Positions 9,711 through 23,187 of a stretch of DNA of 64,000 nt are shown one piece after another. Below the pieces are notes generated by a model. That model was not told the DNA's origin and did not search any database. It saw nothing but the letters and a program-made list of their open reading frames with translations. Location of the stretch: contig NZ_PVNL01000069.1 of NCBI RefSeq assembly GCF_002994635.1, positions 62,001-126,000 of the forward strand. Reading direction: 5' to 3'. Each line of letters opens with the position of its first letter. Positions within the stretch are counted from its first letter, which is position 1. The position numbers and the translations under genes are program-made. Origin of the DNA: Enhygromyxa salina. Its GTDB lineage: Bacteria > Myxococcota_A > Polyangia > Nannocystales > Nannocystaceae.

Positions 9711-10001
9711 GCGCCCCCCACCGTCGCGTGCCAACCCGGGGCCATCTCTGACGAATCTGCGTCGTTCGGCGACCGACCTCCAGGTCATCGCCTGCGCGCT
9801 GTCGCGCGTTCGCGGCTGCACACCACACCGACTATCGACACCGAGGCCCGCAAGCCCGCTCTGCAGGCCGGTCTCCGGGTTCGCGAAATTCTTGCTTGCG
9901 GCCGCCGCGCCGGCTGATCAATAGTCCCGCAGCGGCTCGTCGCTGCAGTCCGTCGAGGCGCCCGCGAGCGGGAGAGAAGCCTCGCCCGAGCTGAGACAGT
10001 C
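9711..10001. promoter_or_regulatory. Divergent intergenic region between ATPase A and the retron operon
   Basis: About 290 bp separate the chosen ATPase start (minus) and the first gene of the RT operon (plus), so promoters for both should lie here. I see no convincing -35/-10 pair. At 9978-9994, just before the plus-strand start at 10002, there is a 17-bp minus-strand match to the core of the 21-bp repeat at 3661-3723, containing the inverted repeat CTCG/CGAG. This could be an operator-like element. Confidence 0.35.
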
Positions 10002-12788
10002 ATGAATCGGGAAGTCACCTACGAGGACATCACTGGAGCGGTCGACAACCGGGATCCGCAGCTCGCCGATCTCGTCGTCCGCTACCTCCTTCTGGCCGAC
10101 CCACCCGAGGATCGGGCGGAGGAAGCCGAGCAGAGCGAGGCGCGGCCGCTGTCGCAAGACGCGTGGACGCTGCAGAAGCTGCGCACGACGCTGGCGCCGT
10201 ACTCGCTGTGGGGCAAGAGCGCGGACGAGGTCAAGAACATCCGCGTCGACGCGTGGGAGCAGCTCATGGCCGCTCCTCACCCGCCGCCGCGGCTGCGTCT
10301 GGGCGACCTGCTGATCTCGATCTACGAGCGCGGCGAGGAGTCCGATCGCTCGGCCCTGGTCGACATCTTCCGCTCCGCCAAGCTGGGCTGGGGCGTGTGG
10401 CGGGCCGCCAAGCACATCTACAAGCAGGCCGAGCAGCGCCACGACGCGGAGCTGTTTGGCGTGCTGGCCTGGCGCCTGGACGTCTACGGTCGCACGCCCA
10501 ACCACGCCAACGAGGTCTCGCAGGCCACGACCACGTACATGCGTCGGCGGGCGTGGCGATACCTGCGACAGCTCGGCAACGCGGTGCCCGAGCTGTACCC
10601 GCAGTTCGCCGTGCAGGTGCTGCGTCACTACGAGCGCGACTTCAACCCCTACGGCTGCTGGATCATCCAGCAGATCTGGAACCACCAGGCGCTGATCGGT
10701 CGGCGCAACGCGGGCTACAATTCGCAGCCGCCCGACAAGCTCAGCAACCGGGCCTACGACGAGGCCTGGAAGATCTCGGCCGAGCCGCTGCTGCGCCTGA
10801 TCGAAGACTCGGAGAACGACGGGGTGCTGCGCTTCGCGACCCGCTCGCTCGAGGCCGACTTCCCCGAGACCCTGCGCGAGGTCGACCCGGCCTGGCTCAA
10901 GCGCCTGGGCAAGAAGCCGGCCGGCTCGGTCCACGAGTTCGTGGTCTCGCTGCTCGAGCGCAGCCCGGAGTTTCACCAGAGCAAGCTGGCGGATCTCGGG
11001 CTCCACGACATGGTCCTCGAGCTGCTCGGCTCGCCGAGTGAGAAGGCGGCCAAGTACGCGATCGACTACGCCAACGCGCACGGCGGCAAGATCACGGCGG
11101 CCCGGCTGATCGAGCTGCTGGGCAGCGGGACCAAGGCGGCGCAGAAGTTCGCCGAGGCCCGGCTCGAGAAGCTCACGCCCAAGGACATCGGACTGGTCGG
11201 CCTGGTCGGGCTGCTGGGCACCTCGGCCCAAAAATTTGCGACCAAGATGATCGAGTCCGGGTTCACCCCGGCGGATCTGAGCCCCGAGCTGTACGTGAAC
11301 CTGCTCGTCGGCGGCTGGCAGCAGCGCCGCTGGGTCGAAGAATTCTTCAACAAGCACAAGCAAAAGCCCTCGGCGGAGCTGCTCAAGTTCGCGGTCCAGA
11401 GCCCCAAGCTGGGCTACTGGGACAAGCGCTCGGCGTTCGAGTCGCTCGGCTCGCGCAAGGCCACCGAGATCGGCGTCGAGTGGATCAAGCAAAAGCTGCT
11501 CGAGCCGGAGTTCTCGGACGAGGTCGGCGGGTGGCTCAGCAAGGGCATGCTCGTGGGCGATCAGCTCGACGTCGAGTGGCTCAAGGGCCTGTCGATGAAC
11601 CCGCGCCTGCGCGGCGTGGCGCTGCGGGTGCTCGGCAACACCAAGCTCGTCGCGCCCAAGCGGGTCGGCCTCGCGTGGCTGCTGGTCATGGCCCGCCAGG
11701 CGGATCCCGAGCTTTATGGGTTCGCCCGCAACCACCTGCTCGAGCACTTCGAGCCGGCAGACTTTGGGGTCGGCTCCGCCGCGGGTGGCGGCCTGGATCG
11801 GCTGTGGGCCATGGCGGTCGGCAAGCAAGAGCCCGAGTCGGTCCGCAAGGTCGCGCAGACCTACCTTCTGTTTCACCACCCGCAGATCGGGCCCAACAGC
11901 GAAGACCCGCTGCACGGCGTGCTCGTGCCCAAGCTGACGTCGCAGGACTATGGGCTCGAGCGGGTCGCCCCGAGCTTGGTCGATCCGCGCCCCGACGTGC
12001 GCCGGTTCGCGGCCGAGGTCGGCAGCCAGGAGCTGGTCCGCTGGGGCGACCGCGAGCTGGTCTATCGGCTCGCCGCCCACGAGTACAAGGAGCCGCGCAA
12101 GATCGGCAGCGAGGTGCTGCTCGAGATCGGCGAGGACCACGAGGGCAAGCGCTCGGCGCCGGTCGACTGGCTGGTCGCAGCGCGGGTGTTCGCGCTGGCC
12201 GAGAGCTCGGTCAAGTCCAGCCGCGAGGTCGCGTCGGCGCTGATCCGTCGTCACTATCACCGGCTCGGCGGCGCGGCCAAGCTGGCGTGGCTGATGGAGA
12301 GCCCCGACCGCGAGGTCCGGCTGTTCGCGGTCCGCCTGCTGTGGGATCAGCATCGGCCGCTCACGATCCCCGCGAGCTGGAAGCCCAAGAAGGGCCCGGG
12401 CGCGCGGCCGGGTGCGCCCACGGATCCGCTGCCCGAGGGGGCCGAGCGGTTCGAGACCGGCGAGGCCCTGCGCCAGTTCCTGCGCACGGTCATGTTTGGG
12501 TTGCCGCCGGGTCGCGTGGAGCGACGCGAGCCGATCGAGGGCCTGCCCACGCGGCGGCTGTCGGCCAGCGAGGGCAAGCGGCGGCTGATCGGTGTGGTCC
12601 GCGAACTCGCGGTCGAAGATCGGGAGTTCGCGACGATCGCCGTCAGCGTGCTCGACGAGTTCATGCACTCGCACGCGCGCGGCGAGTGGCAAGGCTGCGT
12701 GGCCGCGATCGCGCGGATCCGCCAGGCTCACCCCGACATCAGCACGCTGCTGCCCGCAGCCACGCAAGAGACGCGGCAGTCGGCCTGA
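10002..12788 (+). CDS. ARM/HEAT-like helical repeat protein, first gene of the retron operon
   Basis: 928 residues, almost wholly alpha-helical by composition. From about residue 250 on there are repeating amphipathic helix pairs of the ARM/HEAT kind (for example 'KAAKYAIDYANAHGGKI' and 'DPRPDVRRFAAEVGSQEL', the latter a typical HEAT turn). No catalytic motif, signal peptide or membrane helix is visible. The gene opens a four-gene, same-strand block that ends with the retron reverse transcriptase; the next gene starts 43 bp after its stop. From memory of the published retron classification, ARM-repeat proteins accompany the RT in the WHSWIM-associated class (type XIII). A scaffold or effector-inhibitor role is inferred from this setting only. 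Confidence 0.8.
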   Translation: MNREVTYEDITGAVDNRDPQLADLVVRYLLLADPPEDRAEEAEQSEARPLSQDAWTLQKLRTTLAPYSLWGKSADEVKNIRVDAWEQLMAAPHPPPRLRLGDLLISIYERGEESDRSALVDIFRSAKLGWGVWRAAKHIYKQAEQRHDAELFGVLAWRLDVYGRTPNHANEVSQATTTYMRRRAWRYLRQLGNAVPELYPQFAVQVLRHYERDFNPYGCWIIQQIWNHQALIGRRNAGYNSQPPDKLSNRAYDEAWKISAEPLLRLIEDSENDGVLRFATRSLEADFPETLREVDPAWLKRLGKKPAGSVHEFVVSLLERSPEFHQSKLADLGLHDMVLELLGSPSEKAAKYAIDYANAHGGKITAARLIELLGSGTKAAQKFAEARLEKLTPKDIGLVGLVGLLGTSAQKFATKMIESGFTPADLSPELYVNLLVGGWQQRRWVEEFFNKHKQKPSAELLKFAVQSPKLGYWDKRSAFESLGSRKATEIGVEWIKQKLLEPEFSDEVGGWLSKGMLVGDQLDVEWLKGLSMNPRLRGVALRVLGNTKLVAPKRVGLAWLLVMARQADPELYGFARNHLLEHFEPADFGVGSAAGGGLDRLWAMAVGKQEPESVRKVAQTYLLFHHPQIGPNSEDPLHGVLVPKLTSQDYGLERVAPSLVDPRPDVRRFAAEVGSQELVRWGDRELVYRLAAHEYKEPRKIGSEVLLEIGEDHEGKRSAPVDWLVAARVFALAESSVKSSREVASALIRRHYHRLGGAAKLAWLMESPDREVRLFAVRLLWDQHRPLTIPASWKPKKGPGARPGAPTDPLPEGAERFETGEALRQFLRTVMFGLPPGRVERREPIEGLPTRRLSASEGKRRLIGVVRELAVEDREFATIAVSVLDEFMHSHARGEWQGCVAAIARIRQAHPDISTLLPAATQETRQSA

Positions 12789-12831
12789 GCGGCGACTGGG
12801 TATTCGGGACCTACGAGGCACGAGATCGACG

Positions 12832-15800
12832 ATGGGTACGCAAAAAAACGGGACGCACCTCGAGCACCTGTGGGCCGTGGCTGGCTCGCGCTCCGGACGA
12901 GTGATCGCCGTCGCGGGTGAGCGCGACGCCGACACGGTCGACAGCTCTTCGGTGCATGTCTACAGCAAGAGCAAGCTCGACTCGCTCGCTGCGCTCGAGG
13001 TCGCTGGCTCGATCTGTGCGCTGGACTTCGCCGACGACGATCTGCTGCTCGCGGGTGGCGAGCGCGGTGAGCTGCATGGCTTCGATGTCAGCGGCGAGAC
13101 CGCGAGCGAGGTGCTCACGCACACTCACGGGATCAAGCTCCACATTCGGGCGATCGCCAGCGACGAGAAGGGCACGACGATCGCGGTCGTCGACGACGGC
13201 GGGCAGCTTGCGATCTACGCGCTCGAGCGGCCCGAGGGAACCGGGCCGCAGGCTGGGCCCAAGCTGCGTGAGACCTACCGGGCCCGACTGAGCGCGCGAC
13301 CGCTGCGGACCGCGGCGTTCGACGCCAGCTCCGGCAAGCTCGCGGTCGGTGGCGACGACGGCATCGTCCGGGTGCTCGCGCTCGATCCCAGCGGGTCGGT
13401 CGCGGGCGAGGTCCACGAGCTCCCGACCGGCGACAAGGGCATCACCGCGCTGACCTTCACGGGCGACGGGCGCGTGATCGCAGGCTGCGGCGACGGCTCG
13501 ATCCGCGTCAGCTACCTCGAGGGCGCCGCCGACGAAGAAGACCGCTCGGGCGATCAGGCCCACGTGGGTCCGGTCCGCGGCTTGGTCTTGGGCCTGCAGC
13601 TCGCGGACGAGGCCGGTCGTGATCTGACCCGGCGGCTGCTGTCGATCGGACACGACGGCAAGCTCAAGGCGTGGATCCACGACACCCGCCGCCAGCCCAA
13701 GACCGTCGAGATCGGGGCCAACCTCGAGCTCCGGGCGATGGCCTGGCTGCGCCCGTATCGGGCCAAGGACGACAACAAGGGCGGGACCTTGCTGATCGTC
13801 GACGCCAAGCGGCGCCTGCACCTGGTCAAGCTCGACGCCGAGTCGTCTCCGAGTGACGACATCGATCGGGTGTCGTCGCACTTTGCGACCCTGCGGTCCA
13901 ACCTCGACGCCCGCAAGGACGAGCTGCGCGAGCAGGCCGTCAGCGAGCTCGCGGCGCTGCCCGAGGACTCGGCGCGGGTCCTGCTCGACCGCGTGATCGC
14001 CCGCGATCGCAAGCCCGATGTCCGCAAGCTCGCGTGTGAAGCGGTGGCCAAGGGCCAGCGTCGGCGCAGTCGGCCCGCGCTGCGATCTGCGTTGGACGAC
14101 GGCGACGCGACCGTGCGCTTCGCCGCGTTCGAGGCCCTGCGCGTGATCGAGGGCGCCCGCGCGCTGACGCCTGTCCGGGCCGCGCTCGGGTCCAAGCACG
14201 CGGATCTGCGCAAGTTCGCGGTCGAGCAGCTGCCGGCCCTGCGCGCCGTCTCGCCGCTGGTCCCCGGGCTCGTCGCCGAGCGGCTCAACGACAAGGACAC
14301 CACGGTCCGCGCCGCGGCGCTCGAGGCCCTGTGCGCGCTCGAGCCCCCGGGCTCGCGGGTCCCGCTGCGCACGGCGTTCGAGCAAGGCCCGCCTGACATT
14401 CGCGTGGCCGCGCTGCGCAAGCTCTACACCCTGCGGCGCGACAAGATCGAGGGCGCCGAGGATCCAACCGGCCGCGATCTGTTCGAGGACGCGCTCGACG
14501 ACAAGCACGGCGACGTGCGCGAGACCGCGTTCTTGCTGTCGGTCGGGACCCGGCCCAAGCTGCTGGCCAAGCTCGGCGAGACCTTCAAGGCCGAGATCGG
14601 CAAGCTCGCCAAGCTCGGGACCACGCTGACGGCCGCCGACGGCGAGCCGAGCGAGGCCGACCTCGAGCCGCTGTTCGCCGCCATGGCCTGCCGCGAGGCC
14701 GACACCGCGCTGCGCGGGGCCAAGAGCCTGGCGGTGCTCGGTGACGGGCGCTCGACCGGGGCGCTGCTGCAGCTCTCGCGCGAGAGTGACGCTGGGGTTC
14801 GGCGCCTGGTCGCCGACGCGCTGTTCGTCGGGATCCTCGCGATGCCCAGCGACGATCGCCTGGCCGCGCGCTTGCAGTGGCTGCTCGACGACGCCGACAG
14901 CACCGTGCGCAACGCGGTGTTCGAGAACCTTCAGCTGCTGTCGTCCGACCGCCAGGACGCCGGCGCCCTCGACCTGGCCGAGCTCGCGCTCGGTGCCGCG
15001 AGCGAGGACATGCGCGTGCGCGCGCTGCAGGTGTTGGTCGAGTTTGGCGGCAAGGGCAAGCGGGCCAGCGACGAGACCCTGGCCCGCCGGGCCGATCAGC
15101 TGCTGGGTGACGCGCTCGACGACGAGGCCCAGAAGGTCCGCAAAGAGGCGTTCCGCACCCTGTGGGCGTGGCACAGCAAGAACCCCCAGACCCCGCTGAC
15201 CCGCGGCGCTCACTCGCGCCACGCGGACATCCGCGAGGACGTGGTCAAGGAGCTCGATCGCCAGCAACACAGCTGGGCCGACGAGCTCCTGCTCGGCCTG
15301 ATCACCGATCAACACGTGGCGGTCGGCAAGGCGGCGTTCGAGGCCCTGACCAACTCGAAGTCCAGCAAAGATCGGGTCGCGCGCTACAAGGATCGGGCCG
15401 AGGTCTACCTCGCGGCGATGGACTCGCCGCGGCCGCAGGTGCGGGCGATCGGGGCTCACGGCGCGCGCCGGGCCGACCGCGACCTGGTCCGCAAGCGCCT
15501 GATCGAGCTGCTCGACGACGAGCACCTCGAGGTCCACACCAAGGCGATCGAGAGCATCGATCGGCTGCTCCCCAAAGATCAGCACGCGTGGAGCCAGGCG
15601 TTCGCCAGCAAGTTCTGGGCGCTGCGGGTCCGGGCGGCCGAGCTGTGCGGCAAGCGGCGTGACGATCGGGCGATCAGCCCGATGCGGGCGCTGCTGACCA
15701 TTCCGCAGACGGATCCCAACCGGCCCAGCGCCGAGCTGCGCCAGCGGGGCGCGCGGGCCATGGCCGACGTCGGCGACCGCGGCAGCATCTCGTTCTTCGT

Positions 15801-18800
15801 CGAGCTGCTCGAGGATCCCGATCCGATCGTCCGCGAGATGGCCAGCCGCGGGCTCGCCACCGCGTGCGAGAAGCGCGACACCCAGATCCTGCTCGCCGCG
15901 CTGTCCCACAATGATCTCCCGGTCCGCAGCTGGATCGCCGAGGGCCTCGCGCGGCTCGGTGACGTGCGCGCGGTCCCGGTCCTGGTCGGAACCCTGGCCA
16001 ACACCCACCGGCCGATCCGGCTCGGTGCGATCCTGAGCCTGGCCGCGCTCGGCCCCGACGGCTCGCGCGGGCTCCTGCGTGGGCTCGAAGACACCGACCG
16101 CGAGGTCCAGGATCTCGTGTTTGCGATCATCGTCGCCCGCGACGTCGCTCGCGTGCGCGCCAAGCAAGCGCCGGATCTGATGCTCGCCGCGCTCGCGTCC
16201 TCGCAGCCCGAGATCCGCTACGTGGCCGCCCGCGCGCTCGAGGAGCGGCAGGACGGCGAGCAGCTGATGGCGTTCGCGACCGAGCTGGTCGGCCCGCCCA
16301 AGCCCGACAAGGCTGCCGACCTCAAGAAGTGGCCCGACGAGGACCAACGCAGCGCTCGCTTGCGGGTGATCGTGGACTCACTGGCCAGCGACGATCCCTC
16401 GCTGCGCTACGCGGCCGCCCGGGTGCTGTCGCTGCGCAGCCAGGCGCTGGCGTTCTGGCGCGAGTCCGGCCGGCTCAAGGGCCCGCAAGCTTCGGACGCC
16501 CCGCCCACGCCGCAGACCAACTGGGAAGACGGCGAGGCGTCGCAGCCACGCCGCAGCGGCTGGATCCGCCGGCTGATCGGCAACGCGGTCGAGCTGGCCA
16601 AGACCGCCACGGGTGCGGCGACCGGCGACAGCAACGTCACGCGGCTGCATCCAACCCCCGGTGGCGAGGCGCCGGCCCCCGAGCTGGGCGAGATCCGTCG
16701 CCTGGTGTTTGGCACCTACGCTGGCTTGGTCCGGCAGGCGCCCGCGCCCGGGGCCGCCGACGAGACCCATCGGGTCCGCCGCGACAGCATCGATCGGCTC
16801 GGCAAGCTGGGCGAGTCGGCCGAGGTCGGCCGCGACTCGGTGCTGCCGGTCCTGCGCCGGGCCCTGAGTGATCCCAACCACCTCGTCCGCCGCGCGGCCG
16901 TCACTGCATTGCGCGGGCTGTATCAGCCTGGCGCCGTCGAACCGCTCGGCCTGGCCCTGCAGTCGTCGGCGTCCGACGTGGGTCGGGCCGCCGTCGACGA
17001 GCTCGTGCAGCAGGCGCTGTCGGGCGGCGGTGATCAGGCCCAGGCCGCCCGGGCGATGGCGCTCGAGGGCGTCGACGCGCCCAACGCCGAAGTCCGGGCC
17101 CACGCGCTCTTGCAGATCCAAAAGCTGTTCGACGCCGAGAGCCTCGAGCCATGGTTCGTCGCGCTCGGCAGCACCCACGCGGATCTGCGCCTGTCGGTCG
17201 TCGATCGCCTGGTCGACGCCCGCGATGATCGGGTCGGCGAGGCGCTGATGCGGGCGATGGAGAGCGACCACGAGGACCTGCGCCTCAAGGCCGCCAGCGC
17301 GCTGGCGCGGCGCGGGGATCTGCGGACGATCGACGTGCTGTCCGCGTTCTTGCGGGCCGAGGACGCCCGGGTGGCGTCGCGGGCCGTCGAGGCCCTGGTC
17401 TCGCTGGCCAAGGTCCGCCGACCGGTCGAGGGGGGCGAGCCCGGCGAGACCGAGGCCGTGCCCGAGGCCAGCGCCGCCGCGGCCGAGTGCATCGCCGCGC
17501 GGATCGAGGACGACCCCGATCGGACCGCCGACCGCAACGCGCTGATCAGCGCCCTGATGCGGATCGCCGACGCCAAGGGGGCGCCCGTGCTGCTCGGGCT
17601 GCTCGAGGGCGACGACGCGGGCCTGCGCTCGCGCTGCTTCGACGCCCTGGTGGCGATCGCCCGCGATCCATCGCGGCCGGCTCAGCGCGTCAACGCCCAC
17701 GTGGGTGGGGGCGTCGCCCGGGCCCGCTATCACGAGTCGATGTTGCTCGACTGGCTGGGCACGATCATCGCGACCAACGACGCGGCGCTGCGCGAGAAGA
17801 TCGCCCGGCTGCTGCGCGACGTCGACGACACGGGCGCCGAGCCGCTGCTCGCCCGCCTGCTCGAGGATCGTGAGCCCGCCGTGCGGGTCGCCGCGTGCGA
17901 GGTGCTGGCGTTCCGGGCCGAGTGGATCCCGGGCGCGACCCTGGACGCGCTCGCGGCCACGCTGGCCGCCGGTCGGCGCGAGCTGGTGTTGCCGGCTGCC
18001 GAGGGCCTGGCCGCGCGGGGCAGCAGCGCCGCGTTCAAGTCGTTGCTGTTGGTGCTCAAGGCCGGCGCCGACGATGAGCGCCGTCGGGCGATCGTCGCGC
18101 TCGGGACCCTGGGAGATCGTCGGGCGCTCGAAGACCTCGAGCCGCTGCTCGATCCCGACGCCGAGATCACCCCCGAGGATCGTGCGCTCGCGCCCGCGGC
18201 CGTCGAGGCGCTCGGGGCCATGCTCGCCAAGCTCGAGGATCCCGACGAGCGCGACCGCGTGCGCGCGACCGTCGAGCGCTCCGCCCAGCAGGGTCCGCAA
18301 GACCTTCGGCTCGGCGCGATCTCGGGGCTCAGCCACGCCGCCGACGACCGCAGCCGCGCGCTGATCGAGAAGCTCGCCCGCGAGCGGCTCGAGCCCGAGC
18401 CGATCCGGGTGCGCGCCGCCCAGCAGCTCGGCGCGCTCGGCAACGCAGGCGCCGAAGAGGTGCTCGCGGGGCTGCTCTCGGACGCCAGCGCCAACGTGCG
18501 CAACGCCGCCTACAAGGCGCTCGAGCGGGTGTTCCCGACCGAGCGGACCCGCACGGCCCTGCTCGCGCTGCGCTCGGTCCACACCGAGCTGAGCAGCCCC
18601 GCCGCCAGCTTCCTGGCCAAGCACGGCGACTCCGAGGTGCTCGTCGCCCGGATGACCGAGATCGCCGACGACTCGGTCCGTCAGCGGCTGCGCCGGGGCC
18701 TGATCCGTCGCGGGGAGTGCCCGTCGTCGCTGGCCGAGCTGCTGAAGGGGGACGCCGCGCCACAGCGGGCGGACGCCGCCTGGATCGCAGGCGCGGCGGG

Positions 18801-19538
18801 GGCCGACGCCAAGGCCAAGCTCGGCGCCGCGCTGGGTGAAGCTGTCACGAGCTCCGCCAAGCAGTGGGTCGCGCTCGCCGGTCAAGCGTCGCAAGCCGAC
18901 GCCGCTCGGGCCTGGCGCGCGAGCCTGTGGGCCGCGCGACGGGTCGGCGTCGACGTGGAGGCTGCGGCCGTGGCCGTCGTCGATGGCACCGCCGCAGGTC
19001 AGGCCGAGGCACCGATCGCGGTGCTCGGCGAGGCCCTGCGCTACCTGGCCGAGCACGGCGACGCCGCTCAGCTCGGCAAGCTCGAGCCCGCGCTCAGTCA
19101 CCGCGACGCCTCGGTCCGCGCCGCTGCCGGAGCCGCGGTCGCCAAGCTCGCCAGCGACGCGGCCACCCAGGTCATTGACCGGCTCGCCGTCGCCGATCAG
19201 GTCGCCGTCGCCCCGCTGGTCGCGTCGGCGCTCGACGCTGGCCACGGCCAGGCCATGTTCGAGTCACCGGCCCGCCGCCGCCTGAGCCTGCCGCTCATGC
19301 TCGGCGACGCCCGGTTCATGATCCTCAGCGAAGCCGCGCAAGCCACCGGCAAAGAGCCCGCCCGCCTCACGGCGATCGCGTCGCTCGGTCGCCTGGGCAC
19401 CGCGCAAGCCACCTCTGTCTTGCAGGGCCTGCTCGATCGCGAAGGCGAGCCCGAGGACGTCCGCAAGGTCGCGTTCAAGGCCCTGCGCCGGGCCCAGCGC
19501 GGCAAGACCACCACCGCCACTCGGGGAGCTGCACACCA

Positions 19539-19542
<4 letters not shown>
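12832..19542 (+). CDS. Giant beta-propeller (WD40-like) plus HEAT-repeat scaffold protein
   Basis: 2236 residues from the ATG at 12832 (GAGG about 15 bases upstream). An in-frame ATG at 12592 lies inside the preceding gene and is not credible. Residues 1 to about 340 form WD40-like blades ('GSICALDFADDDLLLAGGERGELHGF' type repeats). From about 350 to the end there are several dozen HEAT repeats ('D.d..VR..A..AL..l' pattern). They are interrupted by a low-complexity linker at about residues 1215-1290, which divides the array in two. No catalytic site is seen. The stop overlaps the next start (ATGA), so it is translated together with the WHSWIM-WGR protein and the RT. The size and build suggest a platform that holds RT, msDNA and partners. 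This gene is one of the largest ORFs I would expect in a retron operon. Confidence 0.85.
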
Positions 19543-21437
<1,895 letters not shown>

Positions 21438-21439
21438 CC

Positions 21440-22771
<1,332 letters not shown>

Positions 22772-22898
22772 ACTTTTTTGGTCACTTTCACGCCCGCGGC
22801 GTGTATGCTGACCCCGTGACCTGACCCCAGGAGGTCCACCAAGCTTCGAAGTCCAAAAGATCCGTGGAGAGAAAACTTGGCTCTGGCCAAGCGAAAGA

Positions 22899-23123
22899 GG
22901 GATCGTTAGCCGTGCTCAGCACAGGGCGGCGTTGCGCCGTCCGGGCACATTCTTCCGACATTCTCCACAAGGTAGGCTGTTCGTGGTTTGCCTGGCCCTA
23001 AGGGGTGCCCGGCGGGCATCTTGGCTGGGCCTACCACGCAACCGCGGTTCAAGATGCCCGCCGGGCACCCCTTAGGGCCGCAAACCGGTGAGCCTACCGT
23101 GTCCCAGGTGGGATCGTGGCGAC
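22899..23123 (+). repeat. 225-nt tandem duplication, copy 1 (partner 23207-23431)
   Basis: Positions 22899-23123 and 23207-23431 align over 225 nt without any length difference (offset 308). Outside the hairpin arms the identity is high: five differences in the first 95 nt, three in the 26-nt loop and two in the last 44 nt. The two 30-nt arms between them share little beyond a leading GGCC. Both copies begin and end with GGGATCGT in direct orientation. The flanking a1/a2 sequences are outside the duplicated segment. Confidence 0.95.
22994..23079. repeat. Perfect 30-bp inverted repeat in msd 1
   Basis: Arm 22994-23023 is the exact reverse complement of 23050-23079, with a 26-nt loop at 23024-23049. 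The arm contains nested short inverted repeats (CCCTAAGGG and GCCCGGCGGGC). It forms the distal stem of the predicted msDNA 1 hairpin. Confidence 0.95.
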
Positions 23124-23187
23124 CCCTGCTCCTCCGAGCGCTGTCCACGGATCTTTGGACTTCACCTTTTTTTAGTCTCTCGCTTCA

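Larger units (their letters stand above)
22848..23163 (+). ncRNA. msr-msd: Retron msr-msd unit 1
   Basis: A noncoding unit beginning 76 bp after the RT stop. a1 (22848-22868, with a bulged A at 22858) pairs over 20 bp with a2 (23144-23163). Just inside a1 is GATCGTTAGC with the TTAGC box at 22906-22910, so the predicted branching G is 22909. Two msr stem-loops follow: GTGC/GCAC at 22912-22922, and an 8-bp stem at 22924-22942. The msd hairpin spans 22971-23098: GGTAGGCT/AGCCTACC base, GGTTTGC/GCAAACC, then a perfect 30-bp stem (22994-23023 with 23050-23079) and a 26-nt loop. msDNA synthesis would start next to a2 and run toward about 22960-22970, giving roughly 170-180 nt. A T-run (23166-23173) follows a2. 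Ends are inferred from pairing, not measured. Confidence 0.9.

Noticed and set aside
10163..19245. Long antisense frames under the retron operon (for example 9918-12935 and 12811-16347 minus)
   Set aside because: Shadow frames caused by high third-position GC; composition is Arg/Gly/Leu-rich and the plus-strand genes have clear domains and couplings.
23141..23173. Stem plus T-run as an ordinary terminator of the RT gene
   Set aside because: The stem partner of this strand is the distant a1 at 22848-22868; the T-run may terminate the ncRNA but the stem is explained by the retron.
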